Below, piece after piece: positions 35,248 through 46,137 of a stretch of DNA of 64,000 nt (position 1 is its first letter; every line of letters starts with the position of its first letter). Source of the stretch: Metellina segmentata (Eukaryota; Arthropoda; Arachnida; Araneae; Tetragnathidae); the NCBI GenBank assembly GCA_947359465.1, contig OX375881.1, forward strand, positions 116,308,738-116,372,737, in the 5' to 3' direction. The notes beneath the pieces were generated by a model. It searched no databases, was not told the DNA's origin, and saw nothing but the letters and a program-made list of their open reading frames with translations. Both the position numbers and the translations under genes were made by a program.

Positions 35248-35519
35248 CTTCTGTGATGTTTCTTCCAATACTGATGAATGATTTCATGACTTAATCTCAT
35301 CATAACTATTACAGTTGCATGTAGTTATTCACAAGTATATAATTAATACACTTATTAAAAAATTGTGAGCACTCATAGACGAAAGAATCAGAATCGAGAG
35401 AATTTTTACCGATGTACTTCAAGCAAATCAAGTTTAAATCTGAGAAATTACGAAAAAATCGACGTTTTAATTTCTAATTTAAATGTATTGTAAATTTTAA
35501 AATTCACCATAAAAACATC
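35248..35519. other. No recognised feature
   Basis: AT-rich sequence between repeat E and the next repeat block. Confidence 0.3.
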
Positions 35520-36800
35520 TGGTAAATATTCTATAAACTAGGGGGCTCCACCCCTTGCTCGCGAACCCCCGGGAATTGCTACGCGATCCAACATTCTTTT
35601 TGCAAATGATTTCTCTTTTATTTTAAAACTCAATGTATCAGTAAAAATCTTCTCCATCTTGTTCCCTCTACCATTTTAAATAGACCATGTTAATCTCTTA
35701 ATTTTCTTATCTCTACTTTTACGGGAAGCCGTCTGACAAAAAAAAAGCCTTTTTCCTCGCCAAATTTAAAAATTAAAAAACGTTGCTATGATAAGTATGA
35801 TATCTTGAAAATATATAAGTTAGTCAGAAAATGTAACCTTCATTTCCGTGAAGATAAATGTATGAAGAAAATGAATGCTATCGCGCTCGGCAATCTAAAA
35901 ATTACGAAATTTGTATGACCAACTTTTGATTGTATCGAATTTATTTATGAACCAGTTTTAAAAGTAATTTTACCGTAAGAAGGAGTGTATTCCAAGCTTT
36001 CACGTGGTATTTTCAAATTTTAAAACTAATAATATTAAGATACACATATGATAGTTTTAGTTTTGTGTATCGGAACTTACGATCTTAAAGTCCCGAAATT
36101 TTTATATGAACAACTTATAATCGCATCAAAAATTTATTTAATAACAAATTTCCAAAATAATTATACTATACGAAAGAGTACATTCTAAGGTTTGCAGTGA
36201 TGGTTTCAAATTTAAAAATAATAGTATAAGCTGTAGATATGACAGTTAATAAAAATTGACGGAAATTTACCAATATTCCAAAATTTGTATGACCAACTTT
36301 TGATCGCATCGAATTTATTTATTAACCCATTTCGAAAATAATTGTACGGTAAGAAAGAGTATATTCTAAGGTTTTGTGCGATGTTTTTAAATTAAAAACT
36401 AATAGTAATAATTTATAGATATCACAGTTTACCGAAAAAATAACGAAAATGTACCGGTTTTTCCCGAATTTCAAAAACATATTACCAGGAACCAAATTGA
36501 AATCTCTAAAATAGCTCGACGAACTGCAAAAATTCACGTTTAGAAGCACTCTAAAAAATCACGACTGAAGACTGAAAATTTGTACGTCTTTTGCTCACTC
36601 GCGTTTGAAATTTCGCTTTTTCACCTGGACACTTAATAAATACTAAACTAATAGCCGCATTGGAAAAAAATCTTCTTTGTCGTGTCCCCTGTACAATTTT
36701 GCACAAACCATGTTAATTTCCTAATTTTCTGATCCGTACTTTCTCGGAAAACTGTCTAAGAATCGAGCAAAAAAGCGAGTTTTCAACCATGCGACGGCGG
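35520..36800 (+). repeat. Unclassified repeat block
   Basis: Begins near ACTAGGGGGCTCCACCCCTT followed by GCTCGCGAACCCCC, a GC-rich hairpin-like start. It contains two diverged copies of a segment with CATGTTAAT...AATTTTCT and TACTTT...GG (35684-35745 and 36708-36770) that is also in repeat B copy 2 at 15770-15830. Between them lies a 180-bp tandem array. No protein is encoded; the minus frame 36322-36549 is inside the tandem repeat. Confidence 0.5.
35910..36440 (+). repeat. Diverged tandem repeat, about 180 bp, three units
   Basis: Landmarks recur with periods of about 179 and 183 bp: a GAAATTTGTATGACCAACTT-like stretch at about 35917, 36096 and 36280; TCGAATTTATTTAT; AATTATACTATACGAAAGAG or AATTGTACGGTAAGAAAGAG; and TATTCTAAGGTTT. 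Units are considerably diverged, so the array is old. Confidence 0.7.
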
Positions 36801-36889
36801 CTGTGGCAACGGTTTTTGAAAATAAAATGCGATAATTTTTTTTTGATTTTGTAAAATCAAGTGTTGATTAATGAATATACATCAATATA

Positions 36890-37070
36890 ATTAATAATTT
36901 TTTCATAATTAATATATATTAACCATATTAATAGAATTAATTTTTATAATTAATATATATGAACCATATTAATAGAATTAATTTTTATAAATAATATATA
37001 TTAACCATATTAAAATAATTAATTTTTATAATTAATATATATTAACCATATTAATAAAATAACTTTCTCT
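36890..37070 (+). repeat. AT-rich tandem repeat, about 41 bp, four units
   Basis: Repeating unit ATTAATATATATTAACCATA followed by TTAATAGAATTAATTTTTATA, four times with small changes. It is partly self-complementary and could form hairpins. Confidence 0.8.
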
Positions 37071-37080
37071 TTTTACTGGA

Positions 37081-37156
37081 GTACAATCCAAACTTTTTGG
37101 GAGGTTAACCCCCCCCCCCACCCTCCTCCCTTCAACAACCCTAGTTACGCATATGT
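37081..37156 (+). repeat. Repeat E, copy 2
   Basis: Resembles 35180-35247 and contains a run of about 11 C. It ends at ACGCATATGTA, where the truncated copy of repeat D begins. Confidence 0.5.
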
Positions 37157-37936
37157 AGGGAACAGAACATCAAATATTTTTTGGAGAAGTAATAAAAATA
37201 TTCTATAACTCCAAACTGACTCGTCTTCTTTGAGCATATTGAATTGATATTCCATTCACACTTTAAACAACGAATTAGCTTGCTGCTGCTGCAGCCTGAT
37301 TGGTAGAGTAGCGGAAAAGCAATCGGAGGGTTACTAGTTCTAAATTCTATCTAACCATACACCGTCGTGCACATATGAATTGGAGCACGTTAAATCTGCC
37401 GTGGTTTTAAATGTCCTCAAGTAAGCGGGGTGAGAGAACTTGGAGTTGGTTTTCAGATCAAGTGCTGGGGAACTGCAAAATTAACAGAGGATATTCTATG
37501 CATAGACTTGAAATATTAGTCGACGTAGTACGTCTATTGAGGGGAGCTTCCGAAAGTGTGAAGGAGATGTCGACTAGAAGGCACATGACTGCTCAGTGAA
37601 AGATATTTTGGCCGATTGTTATCAACGTTTGACAATGCAACATCTAATCACAGGGCATTTGCGTGAGTCCTGATTTCTATAGTGGGTGAGAATACTCTGT
37701 TCAATCAGTTGACAATGAGATAATGCATCACACTCCAAAAGACTCTAGAAGGAAGGTATTTTAAGTACAGTCGTACTTTAAAGTCGCAGAGTATTGCTCC
37801 GAAATTTGTCACTAGATGTGTACCAATGCGTGGAAAAAATAAGTATAACTTAATAAATAAAACCGTAATACACTTCAAAATAGCTTTTCTTTTGATAGTA
37901 TACTGGTATACTCTAAATCTAGTTTCTTGGGAACAC
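37157..37936 (+). repeat. Interspersed repeat D, left-truncated copy
   Basis: Starts within the last 284-bp unit (GGAACAGAACATCAAATATT) and then follows 5385-6153 to the same right end (TTTCTTGGGAACACA). It includes the tRNA-like part at about 37291 (CCTGATTGGTAGAGTAGCGG). Truncation on the left with a shared right end is the pattern of a retroposed repeat. Confidence 0.75.
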
Positions 37937-38204
37937 ACTCTAAAACGACTCTATATTTACACAAATTTTTATATCACCCTCTAAATAAAGAGCTTATTAT
38001 AGGAGAAAACATCATTTTACTGGGAGTGGGGATCAATACTATAACATCTAAAAACTAAATATGTTAATTACAAATATGTATTTCATTTAATTCTGAACAA
38101 GACAACTTATTGTATGAGAGTACATCTCACATTTGGCTAATTTGTGGCTACGGTCAACAGAGGGCGCTTTTTTGTGCCACTACGATAGGTTGAGAGTTTA
38201 TTAT

Positions 38205-38440
38205 AATACAACTCGGCCATCTTTCATGGATGACGGATGGTTGCGAGTTCAAATCCTAAGGGGGCTGGTACACATTTAATATTTAATGTCCTCAAATGTA
38301 TTCACGTTGGAGTAGTGTGGAAGTTTGGAGAATATAGCGAGATCAGATTTAACTTCATCGAAAAATTATGGTTCAGAGTTAAGTGGTTTTATAATTGGAA
38401 CTTTCAGAACAGAATAATTTATAATGCAATTTAAATTAAC
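38205..38440 (+). repeat. tRNA-derived SINE copy
   Basis: The head CTCGGCCATCTTTCATGGAT is followed by an exact B-box-like GCGAGTTCAAATCC. The body has GTAGTGTGGAAGTTTGGAGA. The short open frame 38237-38434 is not a gene. The 37937-38204 stretch to its left holds nothing recognised. Confidence 0.5.
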
Positions 38441-38581
38441 AATCCCTCATAATACAGAGTTTTCTAAGAAATCAATTATCTATCAAGGGAAATAAAATGT
38501 AAGACAGATACAATAACGTGATATTTTGGTATTTGGAAATCACACTACTGCATCACGCTGCGTCATCTGCACATTGATATA

Positions 38582-39385
38582 CACAGTCCAGTCACATTAA
38601 TGTGACCACCTGTCAAAAGCCAGAATAACCACCCTTGGTAGAGCGGACCGCTGCGAGACGTGCAGGAAAAGAGTCCTCCTCCAGCCTGCCGGAAATTGTT
38701 GCAGGGTGTTTGCTTACAGACGTTTTACGCCAACGTCCATCTCTTTGATGGAGCATAAAACTTGATTCATCGGAAAAAGCCACCTGTCGCCACTCTGTGG
38801 ACGTCCAGTTGAGGTACTGGCATGCAAATTCCAGCCTTCGTCGCCGATGAACAGCAGTCAGCATAGGTGCATTAACCAGGAGTCTGATGCGAAGGCCCAT
38901 GCGCAGCAACGTTCACTGAACCGTTGTTGAGTATACACTCTTGGTAGTCCCTTGGTTCATCTGGGTGGTCAGTTGCTCAATATTTGCACTTCTATTCGCC
39001 CGAAAGCAACTCCGTAGCCTTTTTTCGCCTCTGTCATCTATAGTCAGTGGTGCACCACATGTGCTACGCCGCTTATTTTGGATAGTGCCATTTTGCCATG
39101 CACGGTATACATTTACCACGGCGGCACGCGAACAGTTCACAAATTTAGCCGTTTCCGAAATGCTTCCACCCTTGGCCCGAAAGACAATAATCATGCCCTT
39201 TTGAACGCCGCTAATAATAATCGCTACGTTTCTGCATTACGCCAAGGATTGAAATGCTTTGCGATGCCCTAGGACATCCTTTATATACACTCCACTGCAA
39301 TGTGCTGCTACCTGCCTTTCGTGATTGGTTATTTCACGTTAACGTCGAAAGTAGGTGGTGGTCACATTAATGTGACTGGACTATG
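38582..39385 (-). mobile_element. Tc1-like element with palindromic ends, internally deleted
   Basis: Flanked by TA and bounded by inverted repeats of about 28 bp, CACAGTCCAGTCACATTAAT at the left and the matching form with CATAGTCCAG at the right. Each end contains the perfect 18-bp palindrome AGTCACATTAATGTGACT. On the minus strand the transposase begins near 39194-39204 (MIIVFRAKGGSISETAKFVN, a helix-turn-helix region) and continues after a frameshift with the domain that includes VAFSDESSFMLHQRDGRW (first catalytic Asp). It then jumps to a short tail near 38700. The second and third catalytic regions are deleted. It would depend on a full-length relative to move. Confidence 0.8.
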
Positions 39386-40519
39386 TATATATACAGAATA
39401 AAAATGCAAACATCGCAGTGCTACTACATATAAATATGTTGCTGGGTCACTGATGTATAAAAAAATATTGATATAGACACTTACAACCATGTTTGAAAAA
39501 TATACGAACTAATTAAGAAATCACATCAGTGCATTTGGTAGGAATGTTTTCTGCACTTATTGCTAACAGAACAGATGCATATGGATAAACATTGAAAAAG
39601 TAGTTATTAATTAAGCTTGTATCAAAGCTAAAATCTGTGATGGACTTACGTTTTCAAGCATATCACTAGTTGAGAGCATTTGCTAAAAAGACATACATGT
39701 GTGTTTGTATTGCGTGTGTGTTAACAATATTTAATCGTAATTAAAATACACATTAAATTTCTTCATTCTAATCTGCAAAAATCATAACTCCACTGTTAAA
39801 GTAAAGCAGTCTTGAGTTTCGTTAATTGCCATGATGATATGCTTTTTATCCACTTCACATGACCTCCCAAAACCTTTTAAGGAATACCAAGTAAAAAACA
39901 ATGAGAAATTGTAATGTAAATCGATTTGAGAAACCGTTTGTCGACGGCTTGAATTTTTGAAATTGTTATGCATTTTGTGCTGAAGTTGGTTGATTTATTA
40001 GTGTGCCATTTATGACTACAAACGGTTTGTTGGTTTAATAAAAATTGATCTTTGAAAAAGAAAGACCAATACAGTCTAAATCACATCAAAATATAAATTG
40101 CAGATGTGAATATACAAGTATGCCTCAATAAAGTCTTCGGTGTTTGTTTTTAACACAAAATTAATAATTTCCTGTACCAAATACAAAAATATGGATAAGT
40201 ACATAGTTATATGGACAAAGCTAAGTATAAATTTAAGTTTCATTTTCTTCTTTGAAAAAGGTCAAATAAATAACCTTATCCAAACAACGCCTATCATGCT
40301 ATCAAGACATTGCATGATACACGTTAAGTGTAAGTAACAGAATGAATAGATGTGTTTATCATACATTAAGCATTTACTTAAAGGTTTATATACATCAACT
40401 TGAATAAAATTACTTATAAAATAATTTTAGATGACAAAAATATTCTTTGATAAAAGGAGTGAATAAATTTTGGTAATTAATACTGAGTTATTTCATCCGG
40501 CAATAATCCCTTTAAATTA
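39386..40519. other. No recognised feature
   Basis: AT-rich intronic sequence. Small frames at 39782-39973 and 40140-40337 have no family features. Confidence 0.3.
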
Positions 40520-40935
40520 GGGACCCAAGTATTTATGGTACGTTCCACCCTCCTAGCTTACCTTTCAAAAAGTACTAAATAAAAACTAATATCGTCCTCT
40601 TTAAAATCATGCTTGTGCATTAAATTTCGAAATTCCCGGTCATTATTTTTGAAATTTTCGTGAACATTTGATTCAAGATTAATTTGGCTAGACTGTAAAC
40701 GTAATTTTTCTAATTCAAATTCTCTGTGTCGTTTTTCTTTCTCTATCCCTTCAATTTCTAGTCGATCATTTATTATTATCTCTAGTGTTAATTTAACAAA
40801 CTCCTTTTCATAATTCTTACTTGAAGTAATTAAATTCTTTAAATCAAAAACAATCATTTCCTATGTTACCACCTCTCCTAATTTTTGTGCAACACAGATC
40901 AAGTCCTCTTTTCTACCTTTTCCCAGAAACGATAT
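40520..40935 (-). pseudogene. Retroelement Gag N-terminal fragment
   Basis: The minus-strand reading begins near 40930 with RKEDLICVAQKLGEVV, passes a stop, and continues as LKNLITSSKNYEKEFVKLTL, then a charged coiled coil (IEKEKRHREFELEKLRL). The helical module followed by a charged coil matches the start of the Gag in the 51-58 kb element, where the same spacing is seen. Only about 130 residues remain. Likely a relic of the same broad Ty3 lineage. Confidence 0.5.
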
Positions 40936-41460
40936 AATAGAGTTTCTCTATTAAAAACTGAACGTAAATGCACTATTACCACAATATATTCAATTTCACT
41001 TCGCTGAAAATTCTGCACTAAACATCACATTGAACTCATTTAAATCATGCAAATTTTCTACTATTCATCTTCAAAATATACTTCAATCTTCAATTTTTAA
41101 ACACTTCTTCAACTTCTAAATACTTCAATCAACTTCAAAAATTATTCATTTTATAAAACTAAAGCCACGTACCGTTTTATAACTTCTGTAACGACCACGT
41201 TTTTATTTCATATTTCTTCTGTGCGGCGGTGTTTCACACACACACACACACACACACAGCATTCCTTCTTTGTAAGGCGGCGTTTTAACGTCCTACTTCT
41301 GACTTCCCGTTGGCTGCCGTGTTACCTTCACTGTGCACTTGGAGACATATTGAAACGGAGAACTGTCTCATTAAATCATTTATTTAAAACTATAACAATA
41401 TTATAGAGCTATAGATCCAACAACTTTCCATAGCGTCATCCTTCAGTTCTCTCCTTGTTT
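40936..41460 (-). other. Probable leader and LTR remnant of the gag fragment
   Basis: This stretch lies upstream of the gag fragment in its reading direction. TGTAACGACC at about 41187 could be an LTR terminus (TG...), but no second LTR copy exists in the window. Contains a 24-bp (AC)n run at about 41234-41258. Confidence 0.3.
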
Positions 41461-43051
41461 ACCCTATTAGTGCCTTGCAGCCCACTAACTATCAACGTTA
41501 TTGAAGTTGCGTGAATACACCTATTGAAAAAATCTCAAGAGCTCTTTCAACATCAAGACGTTTAATGATAAACATAACGAGCGTGAATACACACCCGTTT
41601 TACACATAGAACAAACAAAACACAGTACGGTTTACAGTCAAACTTTTATCTCAGTTCAGTTCATACAAATAACATCAAAATAACAAATGCTTAATTAATG
41701 TTATAAAATAAATCATAAAAATTGATAATAACTATTTACTTAATAGTTATTTTTACAGTAATAAATTTCAAATTATTATTATTTTACTAATTATATTTAT
41801 TTTTCACGTTTCGTAAAATCGATAGCTGTTAACTAACTGGTTATGATTTAACAACTTTATTAGTTCAGCCATCTATCCAAAGGAATCAGAATTATTCTGT
41901 TCCAACAACTCTTACACTGTGTGAAGACAATCACAGTAGCGCTCGCCATCTGGCCAAAGAGCTGAAAATTACTTCCACAAAATTTACAACAAAAAAAAAA
42001 CTTAACAATGCCAATCAAAAAGTTTTATTTCTTTGGTTCCCATGTTTAAAATTGTTTGTGTGCAGAAAATGAATGCGTTAAGTCTCTAACGATCGTGAAG
42101 TCCAAATTCGTATTGAATGAAATATAAGTTAGAATTAAAAAAAAAAAAACATTTATTTGAAAAAATTACATTTTTAAGTATTGACCTGTAAAGTTTTCCA
42201 CAGATTTAAAATCCGTTTAAAAGTTTGCTCTATCTTTAACAATCCGGGAGATCGAAATAAGAAATTCAAATAAGCCAGTTAAAATTGTATCTTTTTTGTT
42301 CGTCCTCTAAAATCTTCTTTGCTGGGATAATGAAAGGGAAAAAATAAATTTAGAATTGGTGACATGTTTATGCTGTTGCCATTCTAAGGAAAACAATAAT
42401 AAATAAATGCTAATAAATAAATTTTAAATGTTCTAGATTAAATTTAAACACACATTCACAGTCTGGACAAAAAATCTGCAAAAAAATTACTACGACCAGT
42501 GCTAAATTTCATCATTGTAGATTCGTCAGGACACAACTTTTAGAGATGTAACTTATATCTTGAATAAAAGTAGAGATGCAAGTACATTTGGTCCGATAAT
42601 TACTATCCGAGGTTTGCCAAATGTTTTTAAAACTTTTGGTGGCCCTTTAAAATCGCAATAATGAGTAAAATTTAATGTAGCTCTGAAACTAATTATCAGA
42701 ATGAGCTGAAATTTGACATGGCCATTCTAGAAGTCGTTCTGAATGAATACGCATCAACATTTATTAGAAAATTCCATTACATAATTTTTTCTAATATTAA
42801 TTTAATAATTATTATTACACAAAAAACTATTTTTTAAGTAATATATTAGGTGGATTTTGTTTGGTGTGTTTAAGTATTGAGCTAGACATAATGTGACTAT
42901 TTGTATGAAAGGAGTTTAAATATCAAGTGTTATTAATATTAACCAGAAAAACTGAATCTAAATAGCTCGGCAAGTAGACAAATCTGTTAAACTTCAAACA
43001 AAATATCCATTAAATAGATTTCCAGTAGAAATCCTCGTGTCACATCTTTAA
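41461..43051. other. No recognised feature
   Basis: AT-rich sequence up to the left end of the piggyBac-like remnant. No coding sequence or repeat recognised. Confidence 0.3.
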
Positions 43052-43210
43052 CCCTTAACTTCTGTATCACAAACCGTATCGTAACTAGTGTGGAGGGGTC
43101 TCTCAGACCTCGCTCACTAAAGTCCTTATAAAATTGATTAATATAATATATAAACGGAAGATTCTTTAAATAATTATTATTTATACATTTTAAATTTAGA
43201 TAATTCAATT

Positions 43211-43596
43211 CTAAAAATGAAATACATTTCTATTGCTATATAAGTTAAGTAGATTCCATATCTCTTCAAGCTCAGCTTTCGGACCTAATTTTGCTGGACG
43301 TATCAACCCTGGAATTTGTAAAACCATGTTGTGTTTTGCTGCGGTTTTTCTAACGACAGGATTAGGTCCCCAACCCCCCCGGGCATCCCATTTCAAGTTA
43401 CTTTTTCCTAAGAAATATTTTTCTTGTGAAGACGCACTTGAAATGTCTTCATCTTCATCCGTTTCGTGTTCGCTTTCAATAATATCATCCGAAATTTCAC
43501 TGTCCCACTACTCTATTTCCGACCAACTATCAACAATAAACTGAATTTCTTTTTGTGTAAGATACACAGGTCGTTTTTATTAAAGTTTGTTGCCAT
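43211..43596 (-). pseudogene. piggyBac-type transposase, N-terminal fragment
   Basis: The minus strand reads RPVYLTQKEIQFIVDSWSEI, a stop, then the acidic stretch SDDIIESEHETDEDEDISSA, then KSNLKWDARGGWGPNPVVRK, HNMVLQIPGLIRPA and ELEEIWNLL. piggyBac and PGBD proteins start with an acidic region, followed by a W-x-x-x-PP-type segment, an N-I-V-x-x-x-PG motif and P-x-E-x-W/F, in this order. All three catalytic Asp lie further on and are deleted. The TIR follows directly. The stop in the acidic region and the missing domain make it non-functional. Confidence 0.5.
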
Positions 43597-43724
43597 TTTA
43601 GGCTCTCTGCCGAAATTCCCTACTATAACTTAGACGATTTCATTCAACAAGAACGGTAACGCAAATGCTGTAAAAAGGTCTAAGAGACCACGCACGAAAT
43701 GCAAAGAGTGTAAAACACGAAAAA

Positions 43725-45049
43725 CACTCTATAACAAAAAACTCGACGCACCATGAAGGAATCATCCGATTGATTTGAAATTTCGTATGCAAAAATGTTT
43801 TGATCAAATGTGGAAATGATTAAAATTTCATGTCCAATGAATACATAGTGCGATCTCCAGAGCATCGGAACTGCGCATCCAGCATATGTATATAAGGAGT
43901 TGTTCTTGAACTGTTGTTAAAAATTTCTGCTGCATAGCGATTTAGGATACCTCTTAACGACTGAAATAATGCCTCGCCGCAGGATTCGAGCTTATTACGA
44001 GCAACTTTCAGAGTTTGAATGGGGTCGTATCATTGGATTGAAAGAGGCAGGTTGGACAAATCGGAGAATCGCTCGTCATGTGAGTCGAAGCATGCGGCGA
44101 TTAGAAGATGCTGGCAAGAGTGGGTGGACCATGGCAGATTTCACCGTTATGATGGTAGCGGTCGACGTAAGGCCACAACAGATCACGGGGACAGAGTGAT
44201 TGTCAGATCAGCTGTCACAGCGCTTTATTCATCACTATGTACCATCAGTCGTGCGACCCACACACGAGTTTCCACCATGACCATTCACAGACGGCTGAGA
44301 GAACGAAATCTACGATCGTACGGACAGTCACGCCACTCACGCCTGCACACTGTCGAGCCAGATTACAGTGGTGCTTGGCTCGATCTTGCTGAAATGATGC
44401 TGACTGGGGACGTATAGTCTTTAGCGACGAATCCCTATTCCAACTGTGTGCTGACGATCATCGAAGACGGGTCTGGAGACGTCCAGGGCAGCGTGCCGAT
44501 CCTGCTTTCACTATTGCACTCCACACGGGCCCTCACCAAGGAGTTATGGTCTAGGTTGCCATTTCTGAGACCTGTTTTGCTACCGTTCCTTTCGCAGAAC
44601 CCTGGGCTTATTTTTCAGCTAGACAATGCCAGACCATATACGGCACGTGTTGCTATGAACTGTTTTCAAGCTTGTCAAACACTTCCTTGGCCAGCCAGAT
44701 CACCATATCTCTCTCCCATCAAGCATGTCTGGGATATGATGGGAAGGCAACTGCATCCGGTAGGGAATGTTGATGACGTAGTCCGACAATTGGAGCAAAT
44801 TTGGCAAGAAATACCGCAGGAGACCATCCGGGAGCTTTATCGGTCTATGCCACGCCGTTTGGCAGCTTGCATCCAGGCTAGAGGCGTGTCAACACCTTAT
44901 TGAGCTTGTGACTGTAACTCTGAAATAAATCATTCAATTGTTCTGAAATTTTAATCATTTTTTAATCTGTATATAATTTTCCTATCCACCAATTTTTGTC
45001 TCCATTGGACAACTCCTTCTTAGTGCGCCGATTTTTTTGTTATAGAGTG
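43725..45049 (+). mobile_element. Tc1-like transposon inserted in the piggyBac-like remnant
   Basis: The ends are inverted over about 45 bp. The left starts CACTCTATAACAAAAAACTC and the right is the complement of CACTCTATAACAAAAAAATC. Inside the repeats, CGACGCACCATGAAGGA corresponds to CGGCGCACTAAGAAGGA. TA follows the right end; the left flank reads AA, perhaps a mutated TA. It encloses one damaged transposase gene. Confidence 0.75.
43969..44903 (+). pseudogene. Tc1-like transposase, broken by frameshifts
   Basis: Starts MPRRRIRAYYEQLSEFEWGR with a helix-turn-helix (GLKEAGWTNRRIARHVSRS). After a frameshift, SAVTALYSSLCTISRATHTR and TIHRRLRERNLRSYG follow in the second DNA-binding part. A further break near 44416 covers the first catalytic Asp region (SLATNPYSNCV, where FSDES is expected). 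The last block has IFQLDNARPYTARVAMN (second Asp kept), then RSPYLSPIKHVWDMMG, where the usual SPD becomes SPY and the third acidic residue (IEHVWD) becomes Lys. It ends MPRRLAACIQARGVSTPY and TGA near 44903. At least two catalytic positions are lost. Confidence 0.8.
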
Positions 45050-45203
45050 TAGTTGGGGCAGAAAACCAGTTTTGGAGTGCGGCTTCTGTTGGACGTAGTA
45101 GGAACGTACTGAATAGGTCAGAAGCCAATATTTACTTTAAAGAGTGAAAACGACCCGTCAAAAATGACTCGGGGTCTGTGAGACCTAAGACAGCAGTTAA
45201 AGG

Positions 45204-45739
45204 TTAAAGTTATTGTTACCTTAAAAAACCCGTAATGGTAATAACATTACGAGACCAACTCGGAACAATAGATCTTAGCTATCTCATTCAATTAAACTGA
45301 TAAAAATATTTCAGCATTTTTTACCGACTTTAAAAAAAATGAAGTATTGAATTTCACTTGAACTAAATGAAAGATCATATTCAATTAAATTGTAAACTTT
45401 GACCCATTTCCATTCTTATTTATTACAATTATTTTTTTTAATCACTGTTAAATAGTCTTGGATCATTTTTTTCTGCCTAACAAGTATTTAATCATAAAAA
45501 ACAAACATTGAATTATTATTTTTCATTATAGATATCTTACAAATCTTGCTGTTTCAAATATTTTGTTATAATTTTAAAACCTACTCCAACACTATTTTTG
45601 CTGCAACAATTGGGCCAAAATTAGGAGACAACTTCGGTATTGTGGAAGAATTTCTCTATACCCAGGTTTCCCTGAAACGTAATGTAATCAATTATATATT
45701 TAGTACTGAGGCACATTAAAAAAACTCTAAATTGACTAA
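45204..45739. other. No recognised feature
   Basis: AT-rich sequence between two TTAA-type elements. Confidence 0.3.
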
Positions 45740-46137
45740 CCCTTACGCTGTGGCAGGTAAATATTTGTTACCACTAAAATTTTGTTTATACCAGCGGCAT
45801 GGTATTGTTCTGTGTACTGTGGATTTAATACCAATTTTATTTGACCTGTGGCATCTATCACCATTTACGAGCTGTAAGAGACAAACATTCTAGAGGGTTT
45901 CTCATTTTATTGGTTGGCCCCTTACGCTGCCGATCGTGAGGTGTGAACGCTTTTCGAAAAACAGGAAGTGATATCTGTTCTCACGCCACACAATACTATG
46001 AAAGGAAAGCGTCAAGCGTAAATGCCACTCACAGCCCTATCGCTCAAGTTTGGTAATTAGGTAAGGGGGCTTGAAAATGCAGGAAAAAGAGCCCTTTTTT
46101 GAGACTATTGAAAAATCTAAGGGCCGCAGCGTAACCG
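45740..46137. mobile_element. Small TTAA-type MITE
   Basis: A 398-bp non-coding unit whose left end is CCCTTACGCTGTGGC and right end the complement of CGGTTACGCTGCGGC (12 of 15 match). TTAA follows the right end and CTAA, a possible mutated TTAA, precedes the left. A third copy of the motif, CCCTTACGCTGCCG, lies inside at about 45916. The outer bases resemble those of the piggyBac-like remnant at 43052, but the rest does not match, so it is probably a different family. Confidence 0.5.

Larger units (their letters stand above)
43052..45203 (-). mobile_element. piggyBac-like remnant with TTAA duplication
   Basis: Bounded by TTAA at 43048-43051 and 45204-45207. The ends are CCCTTAACTTCTGT at the left and the complement of CCTTTAACTGCTGT at the right (12 of 14 match). 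Inside each end is a second inverted motif, GGTCTCTCAGACC and GGTCTCACAGACC, which is like the internal repeats of piggyBac. The N-terminal part of a piggyBac-type transposase is on the minus strand at 43211-43596. The rest of that gene is deleted. A Tc1-like element occupies 43725-45049. Without that insertion the remnant is about 0.8 kb. Confidence 0.7.
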
